DNA of 64,000 nt from Shewanella olleyana (GTDB taxonomy: Bacteria; Pseudomonadota; Gammaproteobacteria; Enterobacterales; Shewanellaceae), in NCBI RefSeq assembly GCF_023283825.1, contig NZ_JAKILD010000018.1:51944-115943 (forward strand). The letters run 5' to 3'. The stretch's first letter is position 1. Each line of letters starts with the position of its first letter. The notes beneath the pieces are model-generated. The model ran no database searches. It was given only the letters and a program-made list of their open reading frames with translations, and was not told where the DNA came from. The translations under genes were made by a program, and so were the position numbers. Shown piece by piece: positions 37,282 through 46,641 of this stretch.

Positions 37282-38013
37282 ATGAGCGGATTAGTTAAAC
37301 TACTACAATCTATGCTCGGCAGTTTTCGAGATTTAGTCCCCATTATATTGGTGGTCAGTTTCTTTGAAATCTTTATTCTTCAGCAAGCCCCTGCAAACTT
37401 GTTCTCAATTCTCGTTGGGGTCGTCTTTATTGTTCTAGGATTAACCTTTTTCGTGTTTGGCTTAGAGATGGGACTTTTCCCCATTGGTGAATCATTAGCA
37501 CACGCCCTTGCGCGAAAAGGTAGCACCTTTTGGTTAGTTATTTTCTCTTTTGCTTTAGGTTTTGGTACCACCTTAGCCGAGCCTGCCCTCACCGCAGTTG
37601 CAGCCGAAGCCGCAGAAGTTGCCGCCAGAGGTGGTGCGATAGCAAGCTCAGAAGATGCGATGGATATTTACGCATTAGGACTCAGACTCACAGTAGCGGT
37701 GTCAGTCGGTTTAGCTATTTTGCTTGGGGTGATCCGCATTGTAAAAGGCTGGCCAATCCATTACTTGATTATCGGCGGATATGTCATTGTGATGATCCTC
37801 ACCAGCTTCGCCCCAGATAACATTATCGGCATCGCCTACGACTCAGGTGGCGTCACAACCTCAACGATTACCGTCCCTTTAGTCACCGCACTGGGTGTAG
37901 GTTTAGCCACCGTGATTAAAGGTCGTAACCCCATGCTTGATGGTTTTGGCTTAATTGCCTTTGCCAGCCTAACCCCTGTGATATTCGTTTTGCTATATGG
38001 CATGGTGCTTTAG
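37282..38013 (+). CDS. DUF1538 integral membrane protein, subunit A
   Basis: A 243-residue membrane protein of the DUF1538 family, with six or seven hydrophobic segments. The near-identical signature shared with the next gene is [20 protein letters not shown] followed by [20 protein letters not shown]. Another shared motif is [17 protein letters not shown], where the next gene has FSTTIAEPSLIAVAIKA. Function is not established; the fold pattern suggests a transporter or channel. GGAGGTGG precedes the ATG. It leads a four-gene operon ending with a PII-like and a CBS protein. Confidence 0.88.
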   Translation: MSGLVKLLQSMLGSFRDLVPIILVVSFFEIFILQQAPANLFSILVGVVFIVLGLTFFVFGLEMGLFPIGESLAHALARKGSTFWLVIFSFALGFGTTLAEPALTAVAAEAAEVAARGGAIASSEDAMDIYALGLRLTVAVSVGLAILLGVIRIVKGWPIHYLIIGGYVIVMILTSFAPDNIIGIAYDSGGVTTSTITVPLVTALGVGLATVIKGRNPMLDGFGLIAFASLTPVIFVLLYGMVL

Positions 38014-38070
38014 CTATGAGTATTAACCCGTCTGTCACCGATTTTAGATTAATCTCATTGGGAGTAACTC

Positions 38071-38925
38071 ATGGCGTGGCTTAACCAGTTATTCGAGACC
38101 TTATTACTGACTATGCGTGATGTGATCCCAATTGCGGTCATATTGTTTGGTTTTCAGTTAGGTGTGCTCAAACGACCTATCGCTAATTGGAAAACCGTAG
38201 TGCTAGGGTTTGTATACGTCACCTTTGGTTTGAGCTTTTTCCTAGTGGGATTAGAGTTAGCGTTATTTCCTATTGGTGAGAATCTCGCAAACCAACTGAC
38301 CTCTCCTGAAATTTTACACCCTGACGGCTCTGGTGGACCTTACTTGTGGCAAGACTATTTTTGGGTTTATGTATTTGCTGCTGCAATTGGTTTTAGCACC
38401 ACGATTGCAGAACCCTCTTTGATTGCTGTTGCGATTAAAGCCAATGAGGTTTCTGGTGGGACTATTAGCACCCAAGGTTTACGTATTTCTGTCGCTATTG
38501 GGGTGGCATTTGGTATTTCGCTCGGCTGCTTTCGTATCGTGGTCGGCGATCCAATTCACTATTACATCATGGCAGGTTATGTGGTGGTGGTGATTCAAAC
38601 CTTCTTTGCCCCTAAATCAATTATTCCCCTCGCCTATGACTCAGGTGGCGTCACCACATCCACTGTAACAGTGCCTTTAGTGGCAGCTTTGGGCCTAGGA
38701 TTGGCATCCAATGTTGAAGGACGTAATCCGTTAATTGACGGCTTTGGGCTGATTGCTTTTGCAAGCCTATTTCCCATTATCGCCGTGATGACATATGCCC
38801 AAATTGTAGCTTGGTTAGATAAGCGCAGAGATCAATCAAGTGACGAAGAAACCGAAACACAATCAGCTATTAGTAAACCATCATCTATATCAAAATTAGA
38901 ATCGAATCGATCCGTTAAGGAGTAA
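38071..38925 (+). CDS. DUF1538 integral membrane protein, subunit B
   Basis: A 284-residue paralogue of the preceding protein, with the same membrane pattern and signature ([20 protein letters not shown], then [20 protein letters not shown]). It has a longer loop near residues 78-95 and an added hydrophilic cytoplasmic tail of about 35 residues (KRRDQSSDEETETQ...). Two tandem paralogues suggest a heterodimer or pseudo-symmetric complex. The tail is a natural docking site for the PII-like protein encoded 3 bases downstream; that is inference. Confidence 0.88.
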   Translation: MAWLNQLFETLLLTMRDVIPIAVILFGFQLGVLKRPIANWKTVVLGFVYVTFGLSFFLVGLELALFPIGENLANQLTSPEILHPDGSGGPYLWQDYFWVYVFAAAIGFSTTIAEPSLIAVAIKANEVSGGTISTQGLRISVAIGVAFGISLGCFRIVVGDPIHYYIMAGYVVVVIQTFFAPKSIIPLAYDSGGVTTSTVTVPLVAALGLGLASNVEGRNPLIDGFGLIAFASLFPIIAVMTYAQIVAWLDKRRDQSSDEETETQSAISKPSSISKLESNRSVKE

Positions 38926-38928
38926 ACC

Positions 38929-39279
38929 ATGCGATTTAAGTTAATTATCGCGTTTGTCGACGACATCACCACTGACACAGTGCTTGATGCAGCAAGAGAA
39001 GCCGGTGCAACTGGTGCAACTGTTATCAACCATGCCAGAGGTGAAGGGCTAAAGAAAAAGAAAACCTTCATGGGCTTGGGGCTAGACGTACAAAGAGATG
39101 TCATTTTATGGCTGGTCGAAGAACATATGAGCCGCCATATTTTAGAAACGATTTGTGATGTTGGCAGTTTTAATACCAACCCAGGGCAGGGTATTGCTAT
39201 TCAAATTGATGTTGAAGATGCCGTTGGTGTTGCACACCAAGTCGAAAAACTCACCAATGAGATTAAGGATCAAATATGA
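38929..39279 (+). CDS. PII-like signalling protein
   Basis: A 116-residue protein with a GlnB/PII-like ferredoxin fold: MRFKLIIAFVDDITTDTVLD, then AAREAGATGATVINHARGEG, and DVILWLVEEHMSRHILETIC. The T-loop region is short and lysine-rich (GLKKKKTF), and the uridylylated Tyr51 of GlnB is absent, so classic GlnD control is unlikely. PII-like proteins usually bind a nucleotide or small metabolite and gate a membrane partner. It sits 3 bases after the second DUF1538 gene and overlaps the CBS gene (ATGA), so all three should be made together. Confidence 0.85.
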   Translation: MRFKLIIAFVDDITTDTVLDAAREAGATGATVINHARGEGLKKKKTFMGLGLDVQRDVILWLVEEHMSRHILETICDVGSFNTNPGQGIAIQIDVEDAVGVAHQVEKLTNEIKDQI

Positions 39280-39677
39280 AGCAATCGACGCTTATTAAAA
39301 ATCGCGACGTATTAATGAATCAATATGCCATGATTGACGGCATGCTGACGATTAGCGAGGCCATCGCCATTGCAGTCGAACATGACGTATCTATTCTGGT
39401 AGTAAATAAACGCCATGAACACGATGAATACGGGATGCTGCTGCTGAGTGATATCGCCAGAAAAGTGCTGGCAACCAATAAGTCACCCGAGCGAGTCAAT
39501 GTTTACGAAATTATGATAAAGCCGGTCATGTCTGTCAGCCCTGATATGGACATTCGTTATACCGCCAGATTATTTGACCAATTCCAAATCAATAAAGCCC
39601 CGGTCGTTGAAAACCATAACATTGTTGGTTTCGTGACCTATGATGATATTGTCCTTAAAGGCATGGTCGGCAAATAA
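39276..39677 (+). CDS. tandem CBS-domain protein
   Basis: A 133-residue cytoplasmic protein made of two CBS motifs, about 20-70 (MLTISEAIAIAVEHDVSILVVN) and 85-133 (MSVSPDMDIRYTARLFDQFQ, then KAPVVENHNIVGFVTYDDIV). CBS pairs bind adenosine nucleotides and sense energy state. Its start overlaps the PII-like stop by four bases. With the PII-like protein it gives the DUF1538 membrane pair two separate nucleotide-sensing inputs. Confidence 0.9.
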   Translation: MKQSTLIKNRDVLMNQYAMIDGMLTISEAIAIAVEHDVSILVVNKRHEHDEYGMLLLSDIARKVLATNKSPERVNVYEIMIKPVMSVSPDMDIRYTARLFDQFQINKAPVVENHNIVGFVTYDDIVLKGMVGK

Positions 39678-39705
39678 AAATCCCTGCGTAGCAGGGATTA
39701 ATTTT
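39678..39705. terminator. terminator between the DUF1538 operon and ssb
   Basis: Stem ATCCCTGC/GCAGGGAT with GTA loop and A/T-rich flanks on both sides; it can serve both convergent transcripts. Confidence 0.85.
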
Positions 39706-39732
39706 CATCGACAATATTAAATATACTGTGAA

Positions 39733-40473
39733 TTAGAACGGGATATCGTCATCCCAATCGCCACCTAAATCAGGTGTCGTGTTCTGTGGTTGCGGCGTTG
39801 GTGCTGGACGCTGTGCAGGAGCTGACTGCTGCTGGAAACCACCTTGCTGTTGTGCAGGTTGTTGGAATCCACCTTGCTGCTGTTGAGCTGGGCGCTGCGC
39901 TGGTGCCGACTGCTGTTGACCATAACCACCAGATTGTTGCTGTGGTGCTGGCGCTTGAGGCTTAGGCGTATAAGCTGGTTTTTGAGCCGCTTGCTGTTGA
40001 GCAGGTTGCTGGTAACCACCTTGAGGCTGTTGCTGTTGGCCGTAACCACCAGACTGCTGAGGAGCGCTTTGTTGCGGTGCATTGCCACCAAAGTTTTGAC
40101 CTTGGTTCATGCCACCTTGCTGACCGCCTTGACCACGGCTATCAAGCATTTGCATTTCCATCGCATTGATTTCTGTTTTGTAGCGGTCTTGGCCAGTAGT
40201 CTGATCCTGCCACTTACTGGTTTGCAGTTTACCTTCTAAGTAAACTTTAGAACCTTTTTTCAGGTACTCGCCTGCTACTTCAGCTAAACGACGGTACATA
40301 ACAATGTTATGCCATTCAGTACGTTCTTGCTGTTGACCTTGTTGGTCTTTCCAAGACTCACTCGTTGCCACAGTAAAGTTAGCTACGGCGTTACCATTTG
40401 GCATGTAACGAACCTCTGGGTCCTTTCCTAGGTTACCGACCAAAATTACTTTATTCACACCACGACTGGCCAT
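39733..40473 (-). CDS. ssb: single-stranded DNA-binding protein
   Basis: A 246-residue SSB. The N-terminal OB fold (1-110) begins [20 protein letters not shown] and has [20 protein letters not shown]. The linker is a long Gln/Pro/Gly-rich stretch with repeats such as [15 protein letters not shown]. The C-terminal acidic tip DDDIPF recruits replication and repair partners. The glutamine-rich linker makes it longer than E. coli SSB (178 aa). It lies downstream of the MFS gene and near uvrA, a common arrangement in this group. Confidence 0.97.
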   Translation of the reverse strand: MASRGVNKVILVGNLGKDPEVRYMPNGNAVANFTVATSESWKDQQGQQQERTEWHNIVMYRRLAEVAGEYLKKGSKVYLEGKLQTSKWQDQTTGQDRYKTEINAMEMQMLDSRGQGGQQGGMNQGQNFGGNAPQQSAPQQSGGYGQQQQPQGGYQQPAQQQAAQKPAYTPKPQAPAPQQQSGGYGQQQSAPAQRPAQQQQGGFQQPAQQQGGFQQQSAPAQRPAPTPQPQNTTPDLGGDWDDDIPF

Positions 40474-40594
40474 TGAAATCTCCTGCGATTTACCATGTTC
40501 TAAATTTAATTACGTTCAAATTCTGTTGAATTAATTATGTCATTTTATGGTTACTGAAACATCAGCTACTCCACAAATAAGCCCAAATTAATTC

Positions 40595-41962
40595 TTAGCT
40601 GACAGAGCCTAACACAGCTCGGGCTTCTCTTAAATCGAATTGATCATCTACTTTTAAATAAGCGGCTTTCTCTTCTATCACCACAATCGCTTCTGCAACA
40701 CCTGCAAGCTGTGATAGTTGAGTTGCCATATCTTTAGCATGATTTCTATCTTTCGCTTCTGCTTCAAGCGTATAGGTTTTTAGTAGTACAGGTTTTTCCA
40801 TGCCGATGGTTAATAACAGCCAAACAAACATCAGCGCTAATGCCACAAAAAACACCCCTGAAGCACCCACTAACTGATAAGCGCCGCCACCTAACATACC
40901 GCCGCAAAATGCACCTAAAAATTGACTGGTTGAATAAACCCCCATCGCAGAGCCTTTATCACCCATTGGACAAAATTTTGCGATAAGACTAGGTAATGAA
41001 GCTTCTAAATAGTTAAAACCAGTAAAAAATAATACTACTGCGCCACTAAGCACCCATAAGTTATCCGCATAAAACCCCATCGCAGCAAGCGCTAGCATCA
41101 TAATCATTAGCGAAATTTGGAACATGGTTTTGGTGTTATTGCGTTTAACCCCAATGATGATTAACGGCACCATCAAGAAAAATGCACCAATAAAGGCTGG
41201 GAAATACAGCATCCAATGTTTTTCTTTCACTAAACCTGCATCAACTAAATCCAGCGGCAGTGCAACAAACACGGCAGTAAGGACTAAATGTAATATGAAA
41301 ATGCCAGCATCTAAGCGAAACAGCTGCGGATCCATCAGCATGCGTTTAAGCTTAGTTGGCGTAGCAACAGTATCGCCTTTAGGTGCTTGTGATACCGGAT
41401 TTGGCACTAATACCTGCACGATAACCATACCCAGCACAGCCAAAATTGCTGTTAAAAAGAATAAGCCTTCAAGACCTGCATACTGGGCAACGATTGGCCC
41501 TGCTAATAAAGATAAAGCGAAAGAAAAACCGATACACATACCGATTATCGCCATCACTTTTGTACGTTGTTCGTCTCGTGTAAGGTCGGCAGCAAGAGCA
41601 AGTACCGCAGCTGCGATTGCCCCCATACCTTGCAGTGCTCGACCAAATACCACACCATAAATATGGTCTGACATGGCAGCGACAATACTACCGATAGCAA
41701 AAATAACTAAGCCACCAAGAATGATCGGCTTGCGGCCATATTTATCTGACAACATGCCCATTGGAATTTGCAAACAGGCTTGAGTTAATCCATAGGCACC
41801 AATGGCAATCCCGACCCATAATGGCGAGAATCCTTCCAAGTGTTGGCCGTAAAGCGCAAACACGGGCATGATCATAAATAAGCCCATCATTCGTAAGCCA
41901 AACACACTAGCTAACGAAAATGCGACTTTCTTCTCTATGCCGGATAGTCCATTTTTGGCCAT
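40595..41962 (-). CDS. yajR: YajR-like MFS transporter with C-terminal ferredoxin-like domain
   Basis: A 455-residue major facilitator with twelve helices, motif A DKYGRKPIILGG after TM2, and the motif C-like GPIVAQYAGLEGLFF region. Residues 395-455 form a small soluble domain (AKDMATQLSQLAGVAEAIVV ... YLKVDDQFDLREARAVL), matching the C-terminal YAM domain of E. coli YajR in position and total length. The role is a proton-coupled exporter of unknown substrate. It is divergent from uvrA and upstream of ssb. The symbol is by architecture, not by alignment. Confidence 0.85.
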   Translation of the reverse strand: MAKNGLSGIEKKVAFSLASVFGLRMMGLFMIMPVFALYGQHLEGFSPLWVGIAIGAYGLTQACLQIPMGMLSDKYGRKPIILGGLVIFAIGSIVAAMSDHIYGVVFGRALQGMGAIAAAVLALAADLTRDEQRTKVMAIIGMCIGFSFALSLLAGPIVAQYAGLEGLFFLTAILAVLGMVIVQVLVPNPVSQAPKGDTVATPTKLKRMLMDPQLFRLDAGIFILHLVLTAVFVALPLDLVDAGLVKEKHWMLYFPAFIGAFFLMVPLIIIGVKRNNTKTMFQISLMIMMLALAAMGFYADNLWVLSGAVVLFFTGFNYLEASLPSLIAKFCPMGDKGSAMGVYSTSQFLGAFCGGMLGGGAYQLVGASGVFFVALALMFVWLLLTIGMEKPVLLKTYTLEAEAKDRNHAKDMATQLSQLAGVAEAIVVIEEKAAYLKVDDQFDLREARAVLGSVS

Positions 41963-42196
41963 TCAATTGCCCTTAATACTGTATCGATAAAAAATTTTGA
42001 GTTGCGCATATTATCACAGCGTCCTAATTTAGCTCAAAAGGAATAATGAACCAAGGTGCAACTGTTTATCGTATTTGCTAATGAAGTTAAACAAACAGGT
42101 TATAATGTGTTTTATGTCCCAGTAAAAATTATTAATTTAAGCCAACAAATCTCGAAAATAAGGGTAAATTAAACCCTATACAACACTGTATGAAAT

Positions 42197-42212
42197 ACTG
42201 TATAAATACAGT
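42197..42212. promoter_or_regulatory. SOS-box-like dyad upstream of uvrA
   Basis: ACTGTATAAATACAGT is a perfect inverted repeat with LexA-type CTGTAT/ATACAG arms, but the CTG-CAG spacing is 8, not the usual 10. A further CTGTATGAAATACTG is just upstream. It lies about 120 bases before uvrA, a classical SOS gene. The rest of the 41963-42332 gap shows nothing else. Confidence 0.5.
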
Positions 42213-42332
42213 GTAAAATCTAGACGCTTGTGACATTGACTTGCTACACATAGCGCTTAAACCCATTTTAAATTCGATAGCACGCTCCTCTTTCTTGAGT
42301 CTTTGCTGTCGAGTACAACATCAGAGTGAAGA

Positions 42333-45254
42333 ATGGATACAATTGAAATTCGCGGTGCACGAACCCACAACTTAAAAAACTTCGATATAACAATCCCTCG
42401 CGACAAATTGATTGTCATCACTGGTTTATCAGGCTCTGGTAAATCTTCATTAGCCTTTGATACCTTATACGCAGAAGGGCAACGTCGCTATGTCGAATCG
42501 CTCTCGGCCTATGCGCGTCAATTTTTAAGTTTGATGGAAAAGCCTGATGTTGACCACATTGAAGGCTTAAGCCCAGCGATTTCGATAGAGCAAAAATCCA
42601 CTTCACATAACCCACGTTCAACAGTGGGTACCATCACTGAGATTTATGATTATTTAAGATTATTGTTTGCCCGTGTGGGTGAACCTCGCTGCCCTACTCA
42701 CGGACAAGCATTAACAGCGCAAACTGTCAGCCAAATGGTCGATAAAGTATTGGAGCTGCCTGAAGGTAGCCGCCAAATGCTGCTGGCTCCAGTGGTTAAG
42801 GCCCGTAAAGGCGAGCATGTAAAACTACTCGAAAGCTTAGCCGCCCAAGGTTATGTCCGTGCACGTATTGATGGCGATGTATGTGATTTATCCGATCCGC
42901 CAACACTTGATTTACACGTTAAACACACCATTGAAGTGGTCGTGGATCGTTTCAAAGTCCGTGATGATTTAAAGCAGCGTTTAGCTGAGTCATTTGAAAC
43001 CACATTAGAAATGTCTGGCGGTATCGCGGTTGTGGCAGATATGGCTGGTGAAGCTGAAGAAATTGTTTTTTCAGCAAACTTTGCTTGTCCTCATTGTGGC
43101 TATTCAATGGCGGAGCTTGAACCACGAATTTTCTCATTCAATAACCCAGCAGGAGCCTGCCAAACCTGTGATGGTCTAGGTGTACAGCAATACTTTGATG
43201 CCGACCGCGTGATCACTAATAGTGAATTATCATTGGCTGGCGGCGCTATTCGTGGTTGGGATAAACGTAATTTTTACTACTTCCAAATGCTCAGTTCATT
43301 AGCTGAGCATTACAAGTTTGATGTCGAAACGCCGTTTCAAAAACTCACTGACAAAGTGCAAAAAATTGTACTTCACGGTTCTGGCAAGCAAAGCATTGCA
43401 TTCAAGTACATTAACGATCGCGGCGATGTCGTCATCCGCAATCATCCCTTTGAAGGGATTTTGAATAATATGGACCGCCGCTATCGTGAAACTGAAAGTA
43501 ATTCAGTTCGCGATGAGCTATCTAAGTTCATCAATACACAGCCGTGTAAAAGCTGTGGCGGTTCTCGCCTGCGTGAAGAAGCGCGAAATGTGTTTATTGG
43601 CGATCTAACTCTGCCTCAACTAACTGAATGGTCTATTGGCGAAGCCATGGGTTACTTCAAAGATATTAGCTTTACTGGCCAAAAAGCCCAGATTGCTGAA
43701 AAGATCTTAAAAGAAGTCGGCGACAGACTTGGCTTCTTAGTCAATGTGGGGCTTAACTACCTTAGTTTAGACCGCTCAGCCGACACCCTTTCTGGTGGTG
43801 AAGCTCAACGTATTCGTCTAGCCAGCCAAATTGGTGCTGGGCTTGTAGGCGTTATGTATGTGTTAGATGAACCCTCTATTGGTTTGCACCAACGTGATAA
43901 CGAGCGCCTACTTAAAACTCTGATCCACCTTCGCGATTTAGGCAACACGGTTATCGTGGTTGAGCATGACGAAGATGCAATACGCATGGCAGATCATGTG
44001 ATTGATATCGGTCCAGGCGCGGGTGTTCATGGCGGTGAAGTCATCTGCTCCGGCGGACTAAAAGACATAATCGAGTGTGAAGAGTCGATTACTGGCCAAT
44101 ATATTTCCGGTAAAAAGCAAATTCACGTCAGTGAGCAACGTACACCAATGGATCCGAAAAAGGTCATTGAACTATGCGGCGCCACGGGTAACAACCTTAA
44201 GAATGTCGATTTAACTATCCCTATTGGCTTATTCACCTGTGTCACAGGCGTTTCTGGCTCCGGTAAATCAACACTGATTAATGATACCTTTTATAAAATC
44301 GCTCATCGTATGCTCAATGGCGCAACCATAGACGAACCTGCTGCTCACAAAAGCATTAAAGGGATGGAGCAATGTGACAAGGTTGTCGACATTGACCAAA
44401 GCCCAATTGGTCGCACACCTCGCTCAAATCCTGCCACTTATACGGGGATATTTACTCCAATCCGTGAATTATTTGCCGCGACTCAAGAGTCACGCAGTCG
44501 TGGTTACCTGCCAGGTCGTTTCTCTTTTAACGTTAAAGGCGGCCGCTGTGAAGCATGTCAGGGCGATGGGCTGATTAAAGTTGAAATGCATTTTTTACCA
44601 GATGTGTATGTACCTTGTGATTCATGTAAAGGTAAGCGTTATAACCGTGAAACTTTAGATGTGAAATACAAGGGCAAAAACATTCATGAAGTCTTGCAAA
44701 TGACCATTGAAGAAGCCCGTGTATTCTTTGATCCAATTCCAGCTATTGCTCGCAAGCTGCAAACCTTAGTTGATGTTGGCTTATCGTATATTTGCTTAGG
44801 CCAAAGCGCGACGACGTTATCGGGTGGCGAAGCTCAGCGAGTGAAGCTATCTAAAGAGCTGTCTAAGCGAGATACAGGTAAAACCTTATATATTCTCGAT
44901 GAACCCACTACAGGGTTACATTTTGCCGATATTCAATTATTGCTTGATGTATTACATAGATTAAAAGCTAAAGGTAATACGATTGTGGTGATTGAACACA
45001 ACTTAGATGTGATTAAAACCGCAGACTGGATTGTCGATTTAGGCCCAGAAGGTGGTTCTGGCGGTGGCATGATCCTAGTGAGTGGTACGCCTGAAGATGT
45101 GGCTCAAAATACCGAGTCGCACACAGCGCATTTCTTGAAACCATTATTAAAGAAACTACCTACAGTTACAAAAGCTAAAGTTAAAAAAGCACCCGCGAAA
45201 AAAGCAGCAGCCAAGAAAACGGTAAAAAAGGTTGCTACGAAAACAGATAAATAA
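42333..45254 (+). CDS. uvrA: excinuclease ABC subunit A
   Basis: A 973-residue DNA damage recognition ATPase of nucleotide excision repair. Two ABC modules are present: Walker [15 protein letters not shown] near residue 31 and [13 protein letters not shown] near 640, with signatures [16 protein letters not shown] and [15 protein letters not shown]. Zinc modules [13 protein letters not shown]...CQTCDG and CEACQGDG...CDSCKG are intact. The C-terminus carries an extra Lys/Ala-rich tail of about 30 residues ([17 protein letters not shown]) beyond the usual 940-945 length, resembling basic histone-like tails. It has its own promoter region with an SOS-box-like dyad. Confidence 0.98.
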   Translation: MDTIEIRGARTHNLKNFDITIPRDKLIVITGLSGSGKSSLAFDTLYAEGQRRYVESLSAYARQFLSLMEKPDVDHIEGLSPAISIEQKSTSHNPRSTVGTITEIYDYLRLLFARVGEPRCPTHGQALTAQTVSQMVDKVLELPEGSRQMLLAPVVKARKGEHVKLLESLAAQGYVRARIDGDVCDLSDPPTLDLHVKHTIEVVVDRFKVRDDLKQRLAESFETTLEMSGGIAVVADMAGEAEEIVFSANFACPHCGYSMAELEPRIFSFNNPAGACQTCDGLGVQQYFDADRVITNSELSLAGGAIRGWDKRNFYYFQMLSSLAEHYKFDVETPFQKLTDKVQKIVLHGSGKQSIAFKYINDRGDVVIRNHPFEGILNNMDRRYRETESNSVRDELSKFINTQPCKSCGGSRLREEARNVFIGDLTLPQLTEWSIGEAMGYFKDISFTGQKAQIAEKILKEVGDRLGFLVNVGLNYLSLDRSADTLSGGEAQRIRLASQIGAGLVGVMYVLDEPSIGLHQRDNERLLKTLIHLRDLGNTVIVVEHDEDAIRMADHVIDIGPGAGVHGGEVICSGGLKDIIECEESITGQYISGKKQIHVSEQRTPMDPKKVIELCGATGNNLKNVDLTIPIGLFTCVTGVSGSGKSTLINDTFYKIAHRMLNGATIDEPAAHKSIKGMEQCDKVVDIDQSPIGRTPRSNPATYTGIFTPIRELFAATQESRSRGYLPGRFSFNVKGGRCEACQGDGLIKVEMHFLPDVYVPCDSCKGKRYNRETLDVKYKGKNIHEVLQMTIEEARVFFDPIPAIARKLQTLVDVGLSYICLGQSATTLSGGEAQRVKLSKELSKRDTGKTLYILDEPTTGLHFADIQLLLDVLHRLKAKGNTIVVIEHNLDVIKTADWIVDLGPEGGSGGGMILVSGTPEDVAQNTESHTAHFLKPLLKKLPTVTKAKVKKAPAKKAAAKKTVKKVATKTDK

Positions 45255-45326
45255 TGATGCTAATTTAGTCATCTAATTAACTCAAGTCGGCTTAATCTTA
45301 TGGAATGATTAACCAGAGGATATGAA

Positions 45327-46475
45327 ATGGATTTTCAATTAACGGCTCTGGTTTTAGTTCTAGCCGCGGTATTTGCTCTGTCGGTAACGTTAACATTAGC
45401 TCTGACTCAACTTTTTGGGCGCTATTTAGCTCAAAAAGTTGAGCTTATCGCCTATTCATCAGCTCAAATATCACCAGCTCAAATAAGCTGCTGTACATCT
45501 AAGTTACGCCAGCTCCCAACGCCGCTATTAAAACCTGCCGCATTATTAACGTTACTTTTTACCTTCGCCATAACGGGTTGCGCGACACAAAACTGTGGCA
45601 ATTCACCCGTTAATCACTGGAGCAACCAAAGCCAACTTCTTGAAGATATTCGCGTGTTGAGCAGCCCTGAATTTGAAGGAAGAAAAACGGGAACAGATGG
45701 CGCGAAGCTCAGCCGGGAATACATTAAACAAAGATTTACTGAGTTAAACCTGAGCCCATGGCAAGATGAGTTTGAGGTTCCCTTTAACTACCGGTCTAGC
45801 TTTTCAGATAAACAAGGGATCAATTTAATTGCCACGATTAAAGCAAAACAACCTAGCCAGCGCTGGCGAGTCATCACAGCGCATTATGATCACTTAGGTA
45901 AAAAAGGAAATAAGGTTTTTACAGGTGCCGATGACAATGCTTCAGGTGTCGCAGCCATGTTTGCTATTGCTGAGCAATGGCAAAAGAAAGGCAATGAAGA
46001 TATCAATCTCATGCTCGTCGCCACAGATGCCGAAGAGCCAGGTTTATTCGGCTCCTACGCCTTAGTCGAACAGTTACAAAACACACCACAAATACTCATC
46101 GAACTGTCACTTAACTTAGATATGATAGGCAACCCTTCTCGACCTAAAGCCATTTATATTGAAGGTGAGAAAAATTTAACTGAATTTAGTCAGCTAAAAA
46201 CTCAACTCCAAGACTATAATCAATTGTGTGTGAGAGAGAGCCGTTCGAGAATGAAAAACGGCAGCATGGTCAAAATTGATTGGTTGCGTGCATCGGATCA
46301 TTATCCGTTTCATAAAGCAGGTATACCTTGGCTTTATTTAGGGGTGCCGACACACAAATACTATCACACGGTAAACGATACGATTGATACGCTTGATATC
46401 GGCTTTTTAGCTGCTGTAACTGAAACTGCTTTTGAATTCATCACAGTGAATAAGCAGCAAATTGCTTTACAATAA
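45327..46475 (+). CDS. M28 family metallopeptidase, lipoprotein with N-terminal extension
   Basis: A 382-residue di-zinc peptidase. Metal-binding motifs are in order: AHYDHLG, ADDNASG, TDAEEPGLFGS, LDMIGNPSR and ASDHYPFHKAGIPWLY. There are two hydrophobic segments before the domain: residues 5-30, and a second one, LLTLLFTFAITGC, that ends in a lipobox at Cys82. Typical homologues start near the second segment. AGAGGATATGAA precedes the ATG at 45327, so the longer product may be real, giving an anchor before the lipobox. Function is probably aminopeptidase in the cell envelope. It follows uvrA by 72 bases without a visible terminator. Confidence 0.85.
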   Translation: MDFQLTALVLVLAAVFALSVTLTLALTQLFGRYLAQKVELIAYSSAQISPAQISCCTSKLRQLPTPLLKPAALLTLLFTFAITGCATQNCGNSPVNHWSNQSQLLEDIRVLSSPEFEGRKTGTDGAKLSREYIKQRFTELNLSPWQDEFEVPFNYRSSFSDKQGINLIATIKAKQPSQRWRVITAHYDHLGKKGNKVFTGADDNASGVAAMFAIAEQWQKKGNEDINLMLVATDAEEPGLFGSYALVEQLQNTPQILIELSLNLDMIGNPSRPKAIYIEGEKNLTEFSQLKTQLQDYNQLCVRESRSRMKNGSMVKIDWLRASDHYPFHKAGIPWLYLGVPTHKYYHTVNDTIDTLDIGFLAAVTETAFEFITVNKQQIALQ

Positions 46476-46528
46476 TCAGGCCAATTTTAAAAAGTTATTG
46501 AAAATATATAGTCATATGGGTGAAAGCT

Positions 46529-46537
46529 TGCTATAAT
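46529..46537 (+). promoter_or_regulatory. extended -10 promoter of deaD
   Basis: TGCTATAAT is a perfect TGn-TATAAT extended -10 with a poor -35. It gives a leader of about 100 bases before the helicase gene, consistent with the long leaders of cold-shock RNA helicases. Confidence 0.6.
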
Positions 46538-46641
46538 ATCGCCCCTTTGACGCGGGAAATCGACACGGGGTTGATTTTCTGTCTGTGAAACTTTAGCGCG
46601 AATGCCACTAAATTCGTGCATACCCACAAGGCTACAACTCA

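Noticed and set aside
39765..40239. Long frames opposite and overlapping ssb
   Set aside because: They arise from the CAG/CAA-rich linker of SSB read in other frames (runs of S/Q/L); ssb is certain.
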